Assembly (NCBI GenBank): GCA_934394615.1 | Contig: CAKRRJ010000034.1 | Location: forward strand, 1 to 22,901 | Source: an uncultured Lachnospiraceae bacterium | Lineage (GTDB): Bacteria; Bacillota; Clostridia; Lachnospirales; Lachnospiraceae | Reading direction: 5' to 3' | DNA length: 22,901 nucleotides | Shown: in pieces, positions 7,238-14,722 of the stretch | Layout of the letters: each line of letters starts with the position of its first letter | How positions within the stretch are numbered: position 1 is the stretch's first letter | The notes under the pieces: model-generated | The model's input: only the letters and a program-made list of their open reading frames with translations | The model's database searches: none | Told to the model about the DNA's origin: nothing | Program-made: the position numbers and the translations under genes

Positions 7238-8356
7238 TTAGTTGCTTACTTTTCTCTGAAGACCTACATTCATTGCAACACCGAATCCCAGATACACACT
7301 CAGAAGTGAGCTTACGCCATAACTGATAAATGGTAACGGAAGACCTGTGTTCGGAAAAATGCCTGTAGCCACAGCTATATTAGCAAAACTCTGGAACGCA
7401 AGCAGGGAAGCAAGTCCCACGCAGATGAGGCGTCCGGACAGATCCTTTGCCCTGGCTGCCATGAGAAGACACTCATAAACAGTCAGCGCAATCAGCAGGA
7501 TCACAACCAGGCCGCCGATAAAACCAAGCTCCTCTCCGATGACAGCAAAGATAAAGTCGGTCTGTTCCTCCGAGAGAAAGTTTCCGTTTTTTACGGATGC
7601 CAGAGTATTGTTATTGAGTCCTTTTCCCTGCAGCATGCCGGAACCGATCGCCATAATGGAGTTATTCTGCTGGAGATTGGCTTCCGCATAGTTTGCCGGG
7701 TCGATAAACGCCATGATACGGCGCACCTGATAGTCTTTCAGGAACGGTACCATATTAAAGCGGATCAGGTAAAGGAACAGCGCGCCGCACGGAACAACCA
7801 CGGCAAGCGCTCCCAGGATCCATCGATAACTTAACCCCGCCACAAACAGCATGCAGAGAAAAATAACCATCGTTACCAGACTGGTAGAGAGGTTCGGCTG
7901 TAAAAAGATGAGGCCAAACGCTGCCAGAAATAACAGAGCGGCAAAAAACAATGTTTTCAACTCATTTAAGTGCTCCTCGTACTTGGAAAAATACCAGGCA
8001 AAAAACACAATGAGGCCGATCTTTACAAATTCCGACGGCTGGATCTGTCCGATGACCGGAAGGACCAGCCAGCGTCTTGCTACGCCCCTGCTCACACCAA
8101 ACACCAGCACTGCCGCAAGAAATGCCAGGCTGGCGCCGTAGATGAGCGGCGCAAGCGAAACCACCCTGTGGTAATCGATCAGTGAAAGGATCAGTACTGC
8201 TGCAAACCCGACCACGATGCCGAAAATCTGCTTGGTAACCATGGAAGCATCCTGGTTGGAGGCGCTCCGGATGATCAGAACGCCCAGGATGTTGAGCAGC
8301 AACACATAAAGGAATAAACGGTAATTGTAATTTTTGAAGTTATAATCTAGAAGCAT
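7238..8356 (-). CDS. rodA: RodA, SEDS peptidoglycan glycosyltransferase
   Basis: The product is 372 residues with about ten membrane segments. SEDS proteins polymerise lipid II into glycan strands; RodA works with PBP2 and MreC/MreD in side-wall growth. Seen: QPSEFVKI (106-113, with E109 and K112), EEQTDFIFAVIGEELG (263-278, with the expected catalytic Asp at D267) and the C-terminal FPNTGLPLPFISYG (334-347). The usual QPDLGT-type motif reads QPNLST (153-158), so its Asp is Asn155. FtsW is the alternative call, but the neighbouring mreC, mreD and PBP2 favour RodA. The ATG at 8356 follows GAGG by about 8 bases. A hairpin fills the gap behind minE. Confidence 0.92.
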   Translation of the reverse strand: MLLDYNFKNYNYRLFLYVLLLNILGVLIIRSASNQDASMVTKQIFGIVVGFAAVLILSLIDYHRVVSLAPLIYGASLAFLAAVLVFGVSRGVARRWLVLPVIGQIQPSEFVKIGLIVFFAWYFSKYEEHLNELKTLFFAALLFLAAFGLIFLQPNLSTSLVTMVIFLCMLFVAGLSYRWILGALAVVVPCGALFLYLIRFNMVPFLKDYQVRRIMAFIDPANYAEANLQQNNSIMAIGSGMLQGKGLNNNTLASVKNGNFLSEEQTDFIFAVIGEELGFIGGLVVILLIALTVYECLLMAARAKDLSGRLICVGLASLLAFQSFANIAVATGIFPNTGLPLPFISYGVSSLLSVYLGFGVAMNVGLQRKVSN

Positions 8357-8377
8357 TCTTCATTCCTCGTTATGTGG

Positions 8378-8402
8378 CTGTCCGCACAAACCTGACGGAC
8401 AG
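8378..8402 (-). other. Hairpin between minE and rodA
   Basis: A perfect 7-bp stem (CTGTCCG with CGGACAG, 11-base loop) begins directly after the minE stop codon. No U-run follows (CCACATAACG), so it is unlikely to be a terminator. It leaves the rodA ribosome binding site free. It may be an mRNA stability or processing element; the function is unknown. Confidence 0.5.
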
Positions 8403-8672
8403 TCACTGTTTTACAGTATGAAATTCCCGGACCGGAAATGCCGCCGTGAGGAGAAAAGGCTGTCCTCCCGCCCCGTCCTGCCGGGTAAGGCGCAGTTCCA
8501 GGGAAGCCGCGTCCACCTGGGCGTATCTGGACAGCACGCTCACCAGGTCATCGCGGATCAGGCCAATGATTCCGGGACTGATCCCGGACTTGTCCGAGAC
8601 CAGAAGCAGTTTTAATCTGGAGCAGGCGATCTCGCCGGAATTGCTCCTTGCGGACCTCACAGGTATCCTCAT
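8403..8672 (-). CDS. minE: MinE, topological specificity factor
   Basis: The product is 89 residues, the usual MinE length. Residues 14-27 (EIACSRLKLLLVSD) match the anti-MinCD segment, and 31-88 match the beta-rich dimer domain (IIGLIRDDLVSVLSRYAQVD). MinE displaces MinC and drives MinD off the membrane, giving pole-to-pole oscillation. The first 12 residues (MRIPVRSARSNS) are basic and lack the hydrophobic face of the membrane-targeting helix seen in E. coli MinE. The ATG at 8672 is 11 bases after the minD stop, with TAGGAGGTGG between, so the start is well placed; a GTG four codons on is the only nearby alternative. Confidence 0.92.
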   Translation of the reverse strand: MRIPVRSARSNSGEIACSRLKLLLVSDKSGISPGIIGLIRDDLVSVLSRYAQVDAASLELRLTRQDGAGGQPFLLTAAFPVREFHTVKQ

Positions 8673-8683
8673 CCGCCCACCTC

Positions 8684-9475
8684 CTACGCCCTCTTTAAAA
8701 AGCCGGATATGCGGACCAGAATGCCCTTGTGGGGATCCAGATCCATAAGCGGAACGGACTCCCCTGCGATCCTCCTGCAGATGTTTAAGTATGCCGCGCC
8801 GGCCATGGAACCGGTATCTACCAGAGGTTCCCCCTGGTTAGCGGATATCACGATATCCTCATCGTCCGGCACTGCCCCGATCACAGGAAGTGCCAGAATG
8901 TCAGCAACGTCATCGACGGACATCATGTCGCCGCGCCGCACCATATCCATGCGGATGCGGTTGACGATCAGGTGGATGCTCTCCATCTGTGCCGCCTCCA
9001 GAAGCCCAACGATGCGGTCCGCATCGCGGATAGCAGATACCTCCGGCGTTGTGACGACCAGAGCCCGGTCCGCACCGGCAATGGCATTCTGAAACCCCTG
9101 CTCGATCCCTGCAGGACAGTCAAGCAGAATATAATCGAACTCATCACGCAGGTCATCCACCAGCTTTTTCATCTGCCCAGGGTTCACAGAGGACTTGTCC
9201 CGGGTCTGCGCTGACGGAAGCAGATAAAGGTTCGGGTATCTTTTGTCTCTTATCAGGGCCTGCTTCATACGGCAGTTGCCTTCCACCACGTCTACCAGAT
9301 TATAGATGATCCGGTTTTCGAGTCCCATCACAACATCCAGATTGCGCAGGCCGATGTCTGTGTCGATCAGCACAACGCTGTAGCCCAAAAGCGCAAGGCC
9401 TGTTCCGATGTTTGCGGTGGTAGTGGTCTTGCCGACCCCGCCTTTTCCAGAAGTAATTACCATGACTTCACTCAT
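8684..9475 (-). CDS. minD: MinD, septum-site determining ATPase
   Basis: The product is 263 residues. The deviant Walker A is GKGGVGKT (10-17, signature lysine K11, second lysine K16), switch I is DTDIGLRNLD (38-47) and Walker B is YILLDCPAG (115-123). MinD-ATP dimerises on the membrane, recruits MinC and is released by MinE. The last residues (KGILVRISGFLKRA, 250-263) fit the amphipathic membrane-targeting helix of MinD. The ATG at 9475 has AGGAGG 7 bases upstream. The 65-base gap behind minC is AT-rich; a weak internal promoter there is possible, but I could not pair good -35 and -10 boxes. Confidence 0.97.
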   Translation of the reverse strand: MSEVMVITSGKGGVGKTTTTANIGTGLALLGYSVVLIDTDIGLRNLDVVMGLENRIIYNLVDVVEGNCRMKQALIRDKRYPNLYLLPSAQTRDKSSVNPGQMKKLVDDLRDEFDYILLDCPAGIEQGFQNAIAGADRALVVTTPEVSAIRDADRIVGLLEAAQMESIHLIVNRIRMDMVRRGDMMSVDDVADILALPVIGAVPDDEDIVISANQGEPLVDTGSMAGAAYLNICRRIAGESVPLMDLDPHKGILVRISGFLKRA

Positions 9476-9540
9476 AGAAACGCCTCCTGAAAAAATTCTA
9501 CCAAATATATTTTAACCTATATTCTCAAATATTTCCAGTA

Positions 9541-10215
9541 TTAATTGAAATTTAACATATTTAAGAAAGATTTTTTTATTACTTTCGTACAAATACTACA
9601 ATTTTCTACAAAGGCCAGCATCGGTCCGCGCCCCAGTTTCCGGCCTTTGTCGCCATAATGGCAGGTTACATCCGCGATCCGGATCTGAAGCGGTGCCATT
9701 TCCATGGCTGCCACCACCGCGTCACGGCTGCCCGACACACCCGCATGGACAGACCCCCGCAGTTCCCCGATCACAATGATGTTTCCCTTTGCCGTCACGC
9801 GCGCGCCGTGGCACACATCGCCGATGATGACGATGCTCGCCTCGGATTCCAGGGACTCTCCCCGGTGCAGATCGCCCCGGTAAAACTGCCCGGTACGCTC
9901 AGAAAGCTCCATCAGCTTCTGGTTGAGCGCCTTCTCACAGCGCTCGATGCGATCAAGATCCTGGTCTAACAGACACAGGACCTCGATTCCCGAATTTTCG
10001 GTTATGGTATTGACAATCTTCATCTCCTCAGCTGATGTGAGGGGACGTCCCTGCAACAGGAGCGCCATCTGCGCATTTCCCCAGAACCGGGCGGAATCCT
10101 TAAATTTTTTCCCAAGTTCTTCGATCAGCTCCTCAAACGCGCACTCCGGATCGAGAATGACCGTCATGCCGGCTTTGCTGCTCTTGATCACAATTCTGTT
10201 TTTCAACCTGTTCAC
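9541..10215 (-). CDS. minC: MinC, septum site inhibitor
   Basis: The product is 224 residues from the GTG at 10215. The N-terminal part (about 1-90, starting NRLKNRIVIKSS) is the FtsZ-inhibiting domain. The C-terminal part (about 110-200) is the beta-helix domain that binds MinD, with RGDLHRGESLESEASIVIIG, VTAKGNIIVIGELRGSVHAG and PLQIRIAD. The frame is open to a TTG at 10263, but that stretch overlaps a strong inverted repeat and has no MinC-like sequence. GGAGAG ends 3 bases before the GTG (GGAG 5 bases before). A TTG three codons later (MKNRIVIKSS) would match other MinC starts even better, so the start is uncertain by a few residues. MinC blocks FtsZ assembly away from midcell. Confidence 0.93.
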   Translation of the reverse strand: MNRLKNRIVIKSSKAGMTVILDPECAFEELIEELGKKFKDSARFWGNAQMALLLQGRPLTSAEEMKIVNTITENSGIEVLCLLDQDLDRIERCEKALNQKLMELSERTGQFYRGDLHRGESLESEASIVIIGDVCHGARVTAKGNIIVIGELRGSVHAGVSGSRDAVVAAMEMAPLQIRIADVTCHYGDKGRKLGRGPMLAFVENCSICTKVIKKSFLNMLNFN

Positions 10216-10218
10216 CCG

Positions 10219-10224
10219 CTCTCC
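10219..10224 (-). promoter_or_regulatory. Ribosome binding site deciding the minC start
   Basis: GGAGAG on the minus strand lies just before the GTG at 10215-10213. No comparable site precedes the TTG at 10263, which lies next to the 10266-10303 hairpin. Confidence 0.55.
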
Positions 10225-10265
10225 AAATTTTATGTTACTGTTCACGCGTTGCGCAAACAGCAACG

Positions 10266-10303
10266 GATTTTGCCGATGCTTCGCATTTCAAATCGGCAAA
10301 ATC
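10266..10303 (-). other. Hairpin 2 in the PBP2-minC gap
   Basis: A perfect 12-bp inverted repeat (GATTTTGCCGAT with ATCGGCAAAATC, 14-base loop) is extendable outwards with one wobble and further pairs. No U-run follows on the minus strand. It lies about 50 bases before the minC start and within the spurious upstream extension of the minC frame. It is not a standard terminator; an mRNA processing or stability structure is possible. Confidence 0.6.
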
Positions 10304-10325
10304 TGCTGCCATCACGGTATCATAC

Positions 10326-10349
10326 GGCATTTTCAGTTCAGAAAATGCC
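10326..10349 (-). other. Hairpin 1 in the PBP2-minC gap
   Basis: A perfect 9-bp stem (GGCATTTTC with GAAAATGCC, 6-base loop) starts about 24 bases after the PBP2 stop. On the minus strand it is followed by GTATGATACC, not a U-run. It stands 22 bases ahead of hairpin 2. Confidence 0.6.
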
Positions 10350-10373
10350 TACCCATGTACAGTAACCATTTTA

Positions 10374-13256
10374 TCAGTCTCCGACCTTAATGTTGGAACC
10401 TTCCAGGGCTCCATTGCCAAGGATGTGGTCCAGATCGGTATATCCGTAGTAAAAGCGGTAGACATTTTTTGCCACCATAGCCGCGTTCGAGGAGGAATAT
10501 CCGTAAGGGATATTGACCGTCACACTGATTTCCGGATTCGTATAAGGTCCGTAGGAAATAAAGAATGCATGGTTACCGCGGCTTCTGGACTCCTGTGCTG
10601 TACCGGTCTTTCCGGCGATCTCCACTTCCAGATCCTTAAAGATCTTGCTGACGGAACCGTCGGTCACAACGGCACGCATACCCTGATGCACCGCATCCCA
10701 GGTCGAATCCGCAATGTCCACATGACCGGTTGCTTCCGGCGTGTAATCCTTGATCAGATTGCCCTCGGAGTCCGTCATCTTGTCGAGGAGGCTTAAATCG
10801 AACACCGTTCCCTGGTTCGCGATCGCCGCAACATAGCGGGCAAGCTGCACGTTGGAATAGGAGTTCGTACCCTGTCCCATTGCGGAACGCTCCGGGTCCT
10901 CCGTAGTAAGCTCCGGATTCGTCTCCGGAATCTCGATGCCGGACGGGCGGTTTAAGCCGAACATGGACGCATAACGCCGGATGGTATCCACACCCATATC
11001 GGTGGAATAAACCAGGGTATCGCGGTCTGTTGCCAGGCGGTGCGCCACCTCCGCAAAGAAATAGTTGCAGGAGTTCTGAAGGCCGCCCACTACGTTTAAT
11101 GCCCCGTGGTGTCCCGGATAGATCCAGCACTTGATCGGCGGATCCACTTCTTTGTACTCACCGGTACAGTCGATCGTCTCGTAAAGGCCGATGACTTTTT
11201 CCTCCAGGCCGGCGATTGCCGTGATTGGCTTGAAGGTGGATCCCGGCGCCTTTTTCGCCTGCGTCGCGTTGTTGTAAAGCGGCAGGGACAGATCTTCCTG
11301 GAGCTGTCTCATGTAAGCCGGATCCGCGCTGCCGGACAGGCGGTTGTTGTCGTAGCTCGGGTAAGTAACCAACGCGCGCACCTCACCGGTATTGACATCG
11401 GTAATGACAACACCGCCCGTACACGGGTCAAGGGCAAGCTGTGCCGGAGTCAGCTCAATGTTCTCAATCTTGCGGCGCATGAACTGGAAGGTGTACTCAT
11501 CGCCGTTCACCGTCAGGAGCTGTACCTCATTCGCGTCGTAAGGAAGCACGCCCTGCGCGTAGAGTGCCAGGCAGAGCTGGCGTCCCGTGATAATCTGGTC
11601 GTTGATGAGGTAGCGGTAAATACGCTTCGTGAACTTTGCGTCATCCTTTAACTGCTCGAGTACATAGTCCACCAGTACCTGGTAGATATCGTCGGCGCTG
11701 GAATACTTGCTGGTAACATTCAGCTTTGTCGTATCGATCCAGTTTTCTGAAATGCCCGCGTAAATGTAATCGCGCAGGCTGATCTCATCGTTCTTCCACG
11801 CCTGATAGCTCTCACTGTTCTGATCGATGCGGTCCTTCTGGACGATACCGACCGTAGAATCCGACAGCCAGTTATAGATGTAAGCCATGTACGCCATCAT
11901 ATCCTGCGGCAGGTCCTTCATCATGGTCGGATGCGTGCTCATAAGCTCATAGCGCAGCCGGTCCAGAATCTGCTCCTGGGATGAGGTGTAGGTCGTCTGA
12001 ATCTGGCGCTCAATATCACTCGCCTCCTCCGAAGCCATATGGCTTAAAGAGAGAACGTTGTTGTTGATGAGCTGGTAATAGGCATCCTTGACCGGAATGC
12101 TAATGCGGGAAGAATCCGTGATCTTCGAGGTGTCCACATCCTCATTGACCAGAGCCTTTGCCACAATGCCCGCGAGCTGCTGCTCGATCAGGTGGTAGAT
12201 ACCGATCTGAAGGTCGCGGTCGATCGTTAAATAAATGTCGTTTCCGGTGGATGCCTGGGTCTCGGACAGTACCTGCATCACATTTCCGACGTTGTTGACC
12301 ACCAGGTTCTTGTACCCCTTGTGGCCCTGCAGTTCTAACTCCATGGACGCCTCAATGCCGGTACGTCCCACGATATCACTGAGTTCATACTCCGGATTGG
12401 TCTTTTTGAGCTCCTCTAACTGATCCTCCTGCACCTTTCCGGTATAGCCGATGACCGGGGCAAAATAGACCGCGTCGTTGTAACGGCGGATGGTCGTCTC
12501 TGCCACCTCCACGCCTTTTAACTCGTCGGTGTGCTCCATCAGGTCCGCAACGGTCTCGTCGTCCACGCGGTCACAGATGGTAGTCGCCTCATATTTTTTA
12601 TATGCGACAAGCGACATTGTATACCTGATATTGACAAGCTGCAGCAGTTCTGAGTCAGAAAGAATAAGCGGATTGCCTTTTTCGTCTTTCATTTTGTCGA
12701 GACCGTACGACTTTTTCTTCTGTTCGATCAGTTCCTTTGCAGTTACCGCGGTCGGGTACTTTCCTTTGTCGTCATCGAGTTCATCGACCGAGCGGCGCCC
12801 GTAAAAGTCACGCAGGAAACGCTTTCTTGCCGCCTCTGAGGACGAAGTATACGCAAACGCGCCGTCCTCATTCAGCGCGATTTCCAGCTTTCCCTGTGCC
12901 TGGTAGTCATGTTTGTTTAAAATCTGCACCAGCCGCAAAAGCATGTGGTTCATGCCATCGCTTCTCGGGTAATCTCCCGTATCCTGAACCGTTACCGCGT
13001 AGGCAAGCTCGTTGTACGCCAGAAGATTTCCGTTCCGGTCGTAGATATTGCCTCTCGTTCCCGGTGTCGTGACTGTTTTTTCGATCATCTGAACATAATC
13101 GTTCAGATAGGATTCACCGTTTACGATCTGCAGGTCAAACAGCTTTGCAGCCAGAGCCAGAAACATTCCGGTAAACACGAGCGCCAGCGCAAAAATGCGG
13201 GAGCTCAGGACCCGTTTCAAAAATTCATAGACCTTGTGAAAATAATCTTTCAGCAC
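10374..13256 (-). CDS. mrdA: Penicillin-binding protein 2 (class B transpeptidase)
   Basis: The product is 960 residues. One membrane anchor (about 21-40) is followed by the PBP dimerisation domain beginning TPGTRGNIYDRNGNLLAYN (64-82). The transpeptidase motifs are STFK (673-676, nucleophile S673), SCN (729-731) and KTGT (883-886). It cross-links peptidoglycan and is the partner of RodA in elongation. Between TIDRDLQ (344-350) and GGVVITDVNTGEVRALVTYP (614-633) lies an extra block of about 250 residues, rich in charged and aromatic residues. This makes the protein longer than E. coli PBP2 (about 630); long PBP2s are usual in Clostridia. The start is GTG at 13256, the first start codon after an in-frame TGA, with AGGAG 12 bases upstream. 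The call rests on motifs and on position behind mreD. Confidence 0.93.
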   Translation of the reverse strand: MLKDYFHKVYEFLKRVLSSRIFALALVFTGMFLALAAKLFDLQIVNGESYLNDYVQMIEKTVTTPGTRGNIYDRNGNLLAYNELAYAVTVQDTGDYPRSDGMNHMLLRLVQILNKHDYQAQGKLEIALNEDGAFAYTSSSEAARKRFLRDFYGRRSVDELDDDKGKYPTAVTAKELIEQKKKSYGLDKMKDEKGNPLILSDSELLQLVNIRYTMSLVAYKKYEATTICDRVDDETVADLMEHTDELKGVEVAETTIRRYNDAVYFAPVIGYTGKVQEDQLEELKKTNPEYELSDIVGRTGIEASMELELQGHKGYKNLVVNNVGNVMQVLSETQASTGNDIYLTIDRDLQIGIYHLIEQQLAGIVAKALVNEDVDTSKITDSSRISIPVKDAYYQLINNNVLSLSHMASEEASDIERQIQTTYTSSQEQILDRLRYELMSTHPTMMKDLPQDMMAYMAYIYNWLSDSTVGIVQKDRIDQNSESYQAWKNDEISLRDYIYAGISENWIDTTKLNVTSKYSSADDIYQVLVDYVLEQLKDDAKFTKRIYRYLINDQIITGRQLCLALYAQGVLPYDANEVQLLTVNGDEYTFQFMRRKIENIELTPAQLALDPCTGGVVITDVNTGEVRALVTYPSYDNNRLSGSADPAYMRQLQEDLSLPLYNNATQAKKAPGSTFKPITAIAGLEEKVIGLYETIDCTGEYKEVDPPIKCWIYPGHHGALNVVGGLQNSCNYFFAEVAHRLATDRDTLVYSTDMGVDTIRRYASMFGLNRPSGIEIPETNPELTTEDPERSAMGQGTNSYSNVQLARYVAAIANQGTVFDLSLLDKMTDSEGNLIKDYTPEATGHVDIADSTWDAVHQGMRAVVTDGSVSKIFKDLEVEIAGKTGTAQESRSRGNHAFFISYGPYTNPEISVTVNIPYGYSSSNAAMVAKNVYRFYYGYTDLDHILGNGALEGSNIKVGD

Positions 13257-13292
13257 GCTTTTTTGTCACTCCTATTGTCAGTATTGCCTTTT

Positions 13293-13321
13293 CGTAACTG
13301 TTCAGTATCCTCACAGTTACG
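13293..13321 (-). other. Hairpin between mreD and PBP2
   Basis: A perfect 9-bp stem (CGTAACTGT with ACAGTTACG, 11-base loop) lies in the 78-base gap. On the minus strand AAAAGGC follows, so it does not fit an intrinsic terminator in the direction of the genes. CCTTTTC occurs on the plus strand on both sides of the stem, as a short direct repeat. Confidence 0.5.
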
Positions 13322-13334
13322 CCTTTTCTTACTC

Positions 13335-13850
13335 TCAGTGTTCCCGTTCCCTGCGGTTGTCGAGCTCGTCCAGTCTCCTGTTCGCGGACAGGAAGAACCG
13401 GTAGATGAGCAGCGTGGTAACCGTCGTAAAGATCAGCTCCGGAATGATGATCTCCTTCGCATAGTAAAAGAAATCCAGCCGGTTCCGGATAAGAAAACGC
13501 AGGACATAAATGTAAAGGTTGTAGATCAGCTCGTTTACCAGGCTCATCACCAGCGGCAGATTGATGTAATCTTCGTAGTAATACTGCGTGCAGATTCCAT
13601 TAAAATAGCCGATGTTGATAAACAGCAGGGTATAAAAACCAAACGGACCGCTGTAGAAGAGATCCAGCAGGATTCCAGCGAACAGTCCGTACAGAAGCCC
13701 TGCCTCTTTTCCGTAAATAAAGCCAAACGAGAATGTTAAAATGAGCAGCAGGTTTGGCGAAGCGGAAAGGAAGGGAATCAGCGGGAAGACACAGTTCTGG
13801 ACCGTAAAGGCCAGGATCATTAATACGACATTCAGTAAGATCCGTTTCAT
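13335..13850 (-). CDS. mreD: MreD, rod-shape membrane protein
   Basis: The product is 171 residues with five or six hydrophobic segments, starting at residue 4 (ILLNVVLMILAFTVQNCVF). The motif SPNLLLILTFSFGFIYGKEA and the following GLFAGILLDLFYSGPFG are typical of MreD. It belongs to the elongation complex with MreC, RodA and PBP2, and probably helps to set the active state of PBP2. The ATG at 13850 overlaps the mreC stop as ATGA, so translation is coupled. The last 15 residues are highly charged (NRRLDELDNRREREH) and should be cytoplasmic. Confidence 0.93.
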   Translation of the reverse strand: MKRILLNVVLMILAFTVQNCVFPLIPFLSASPNLLLILTFSFGFIYGKEAGLLYGLFAGILLDLFYSGPFGFYTLLFINIGYFNGICTQYYYEDYINLPLVMSLVNELIYNLYIYVLRFLIRNRLDFFYYAKEIIIPELIFTTVTTLLIYRFFLSANRRLDELDNRREREH

Positions 13851-14719
13851 GCTCCCTCCTGTGCTCCCTGCGCGCCCTCATCCTGGGTCTCGTCCTGTTT
13901 GAGGCTCGTGATGACCAGAACCTCCTGCAGGCTGTCAAACTGAGCCACCGGAACAAGATAGCCGGACTTGGTGAGACGCGTCTGGTCTGTTGTGATATCC
14001 GCAGCATATCCGATCAGGATGCCCGGCAGGAACTTGGAACTGATGTTGGAGGTCACGATGCGGTCTCCATCTTTTAAATCGCCGTCCTGCGCGATGTTGC
14101 TGATGCGCAGGCGTCCCTCGCCAAACAGTGTCAGGTCACCGGAAACAATACAGGTCGCGCCGGACTGCTGCGCCATGCCGCTGACACGGCTCACGTCATC
14201 GATGATGGAGCGTACTGTAGCGTAATGCGCGCCCACATCGGTTACGATGCCGACCAGGCCGCCGCCCGCGATCACGTTCGCGTCCACCTGAACGCCGTCC
14301 GCAGAGCCTTTGTTGATCCGGAAGACCTGAAACCAGTCTCCGGAGTCTTTCGCGATGACCCGGGCACCAATCTTCTCGTACTGCATGTATTCCTGGTCAA
14401 GCTCGTAGAGCTCGCGCAGGCGCTGAAGTTCAAACTGCTCCGACTGCAGGCGGCTGTTCTCCTCCACCAGTGTATCGATGCGGTTCTGCAGTGCCTGTTT
14501 TTCCTCCATGGCGCTGTGCAGTGTGCTGTAATCGCTGATGCCGTTGTAGAGGGAGGTTCCCACCCGGTTCACCCCCGACTGGATCGGGCTTAAGACATAG
14601 CCCACGCCGTTTCGCAGCGGGTTTAAGAACCCGTCCTTAACAAAGGAAGTGATGCCGATCAGCAGAATGCAGAAAACTGACAATCCGATCAAAATGTATT
14701 TGCTGCGTTTTGATTCCAT
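13847..14719 (-). CDS. mreC: MreC, rod-shape protein
   Basis: The product is 290 residues: a membrane anchor (about 8-26), a coiled coil (about 66-112, with EEKQALQNRIDTLVEENSRL), and the MreC beta domains (about 118-275). The latter show NKGSADGVQVDANVIAGGG, GLVGIVTDVG and DGDRIVTSNISSKFLPGILIG. It is a scaffold outside the membrane that binds and activates PBP2 for elongation. The C-terminal tail is Gln/Glu-rich (QDETQDEGAQGAQEGA). The ATG at 14719 follows the radC stop by 3 bases, with CGGGG in the end of radC as the likely ribosome site. In Bacillus and many Clostridia mreB stands here between radC and mreC; in this window there is no room for it. Confidence 0.96.
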   Translation of the reverse strand: MESKRSKYILIGLSVFCILLIGITSFVKDGFLNPLRNGVGYVLSPIQSGVNRVGTSLYNGISDYSTLHSAMEEKQALQNRIDTLVEENSRLQSEQFELQRLRELYELDQEYMQYEKIGARVIAKDSGDWFQVFRINKGSADGVQVDANVIAGGGLVGIVTDVGAHYATVRSIIDDVSRVSGMAQQSGATCIVSGDLTLFGEGRLRISNIAQDGDLKDGDRIVTSNISSKFLPGILIGYAADITTDQTRLTKSGYLVPVAQFDSLQEVLVITSLKQDETQDEGAQGAQEGA

Positions 14720-14722
14720 CTG

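Noticed and set aside
8634..8690. Frameshift joining the MinD tail to MinE to explain the odd MinE N-terminus
   Set aside because: MinD ends with a proper amphipathic helix and stop, and MinE has an ATG with a strong ribosome site 11 bases later. The two frames are best read as separate and intact.
9476..9540. Promoter between minC and minD
   Set aside because: The gap is AT-rich with several TATA-like hexamers, but none has a fitting -35 at 16-18 bases.
10636..11130. Second minus-strand frame inside the PBP2 gene
   Set aside because: It is a shifted frame of the transpeptidase domain; the PBP2 frame carries the STFK, SCN and KTG motifs without interruption.
11433..12173. The PBP2 insert as an intein or mobile element
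   Set aside because: The frame is continuous, no intein splice motifs or terminal repeats are seen, and base composition looks like the flanks. It is better read as a clostridial PBP2 feature.
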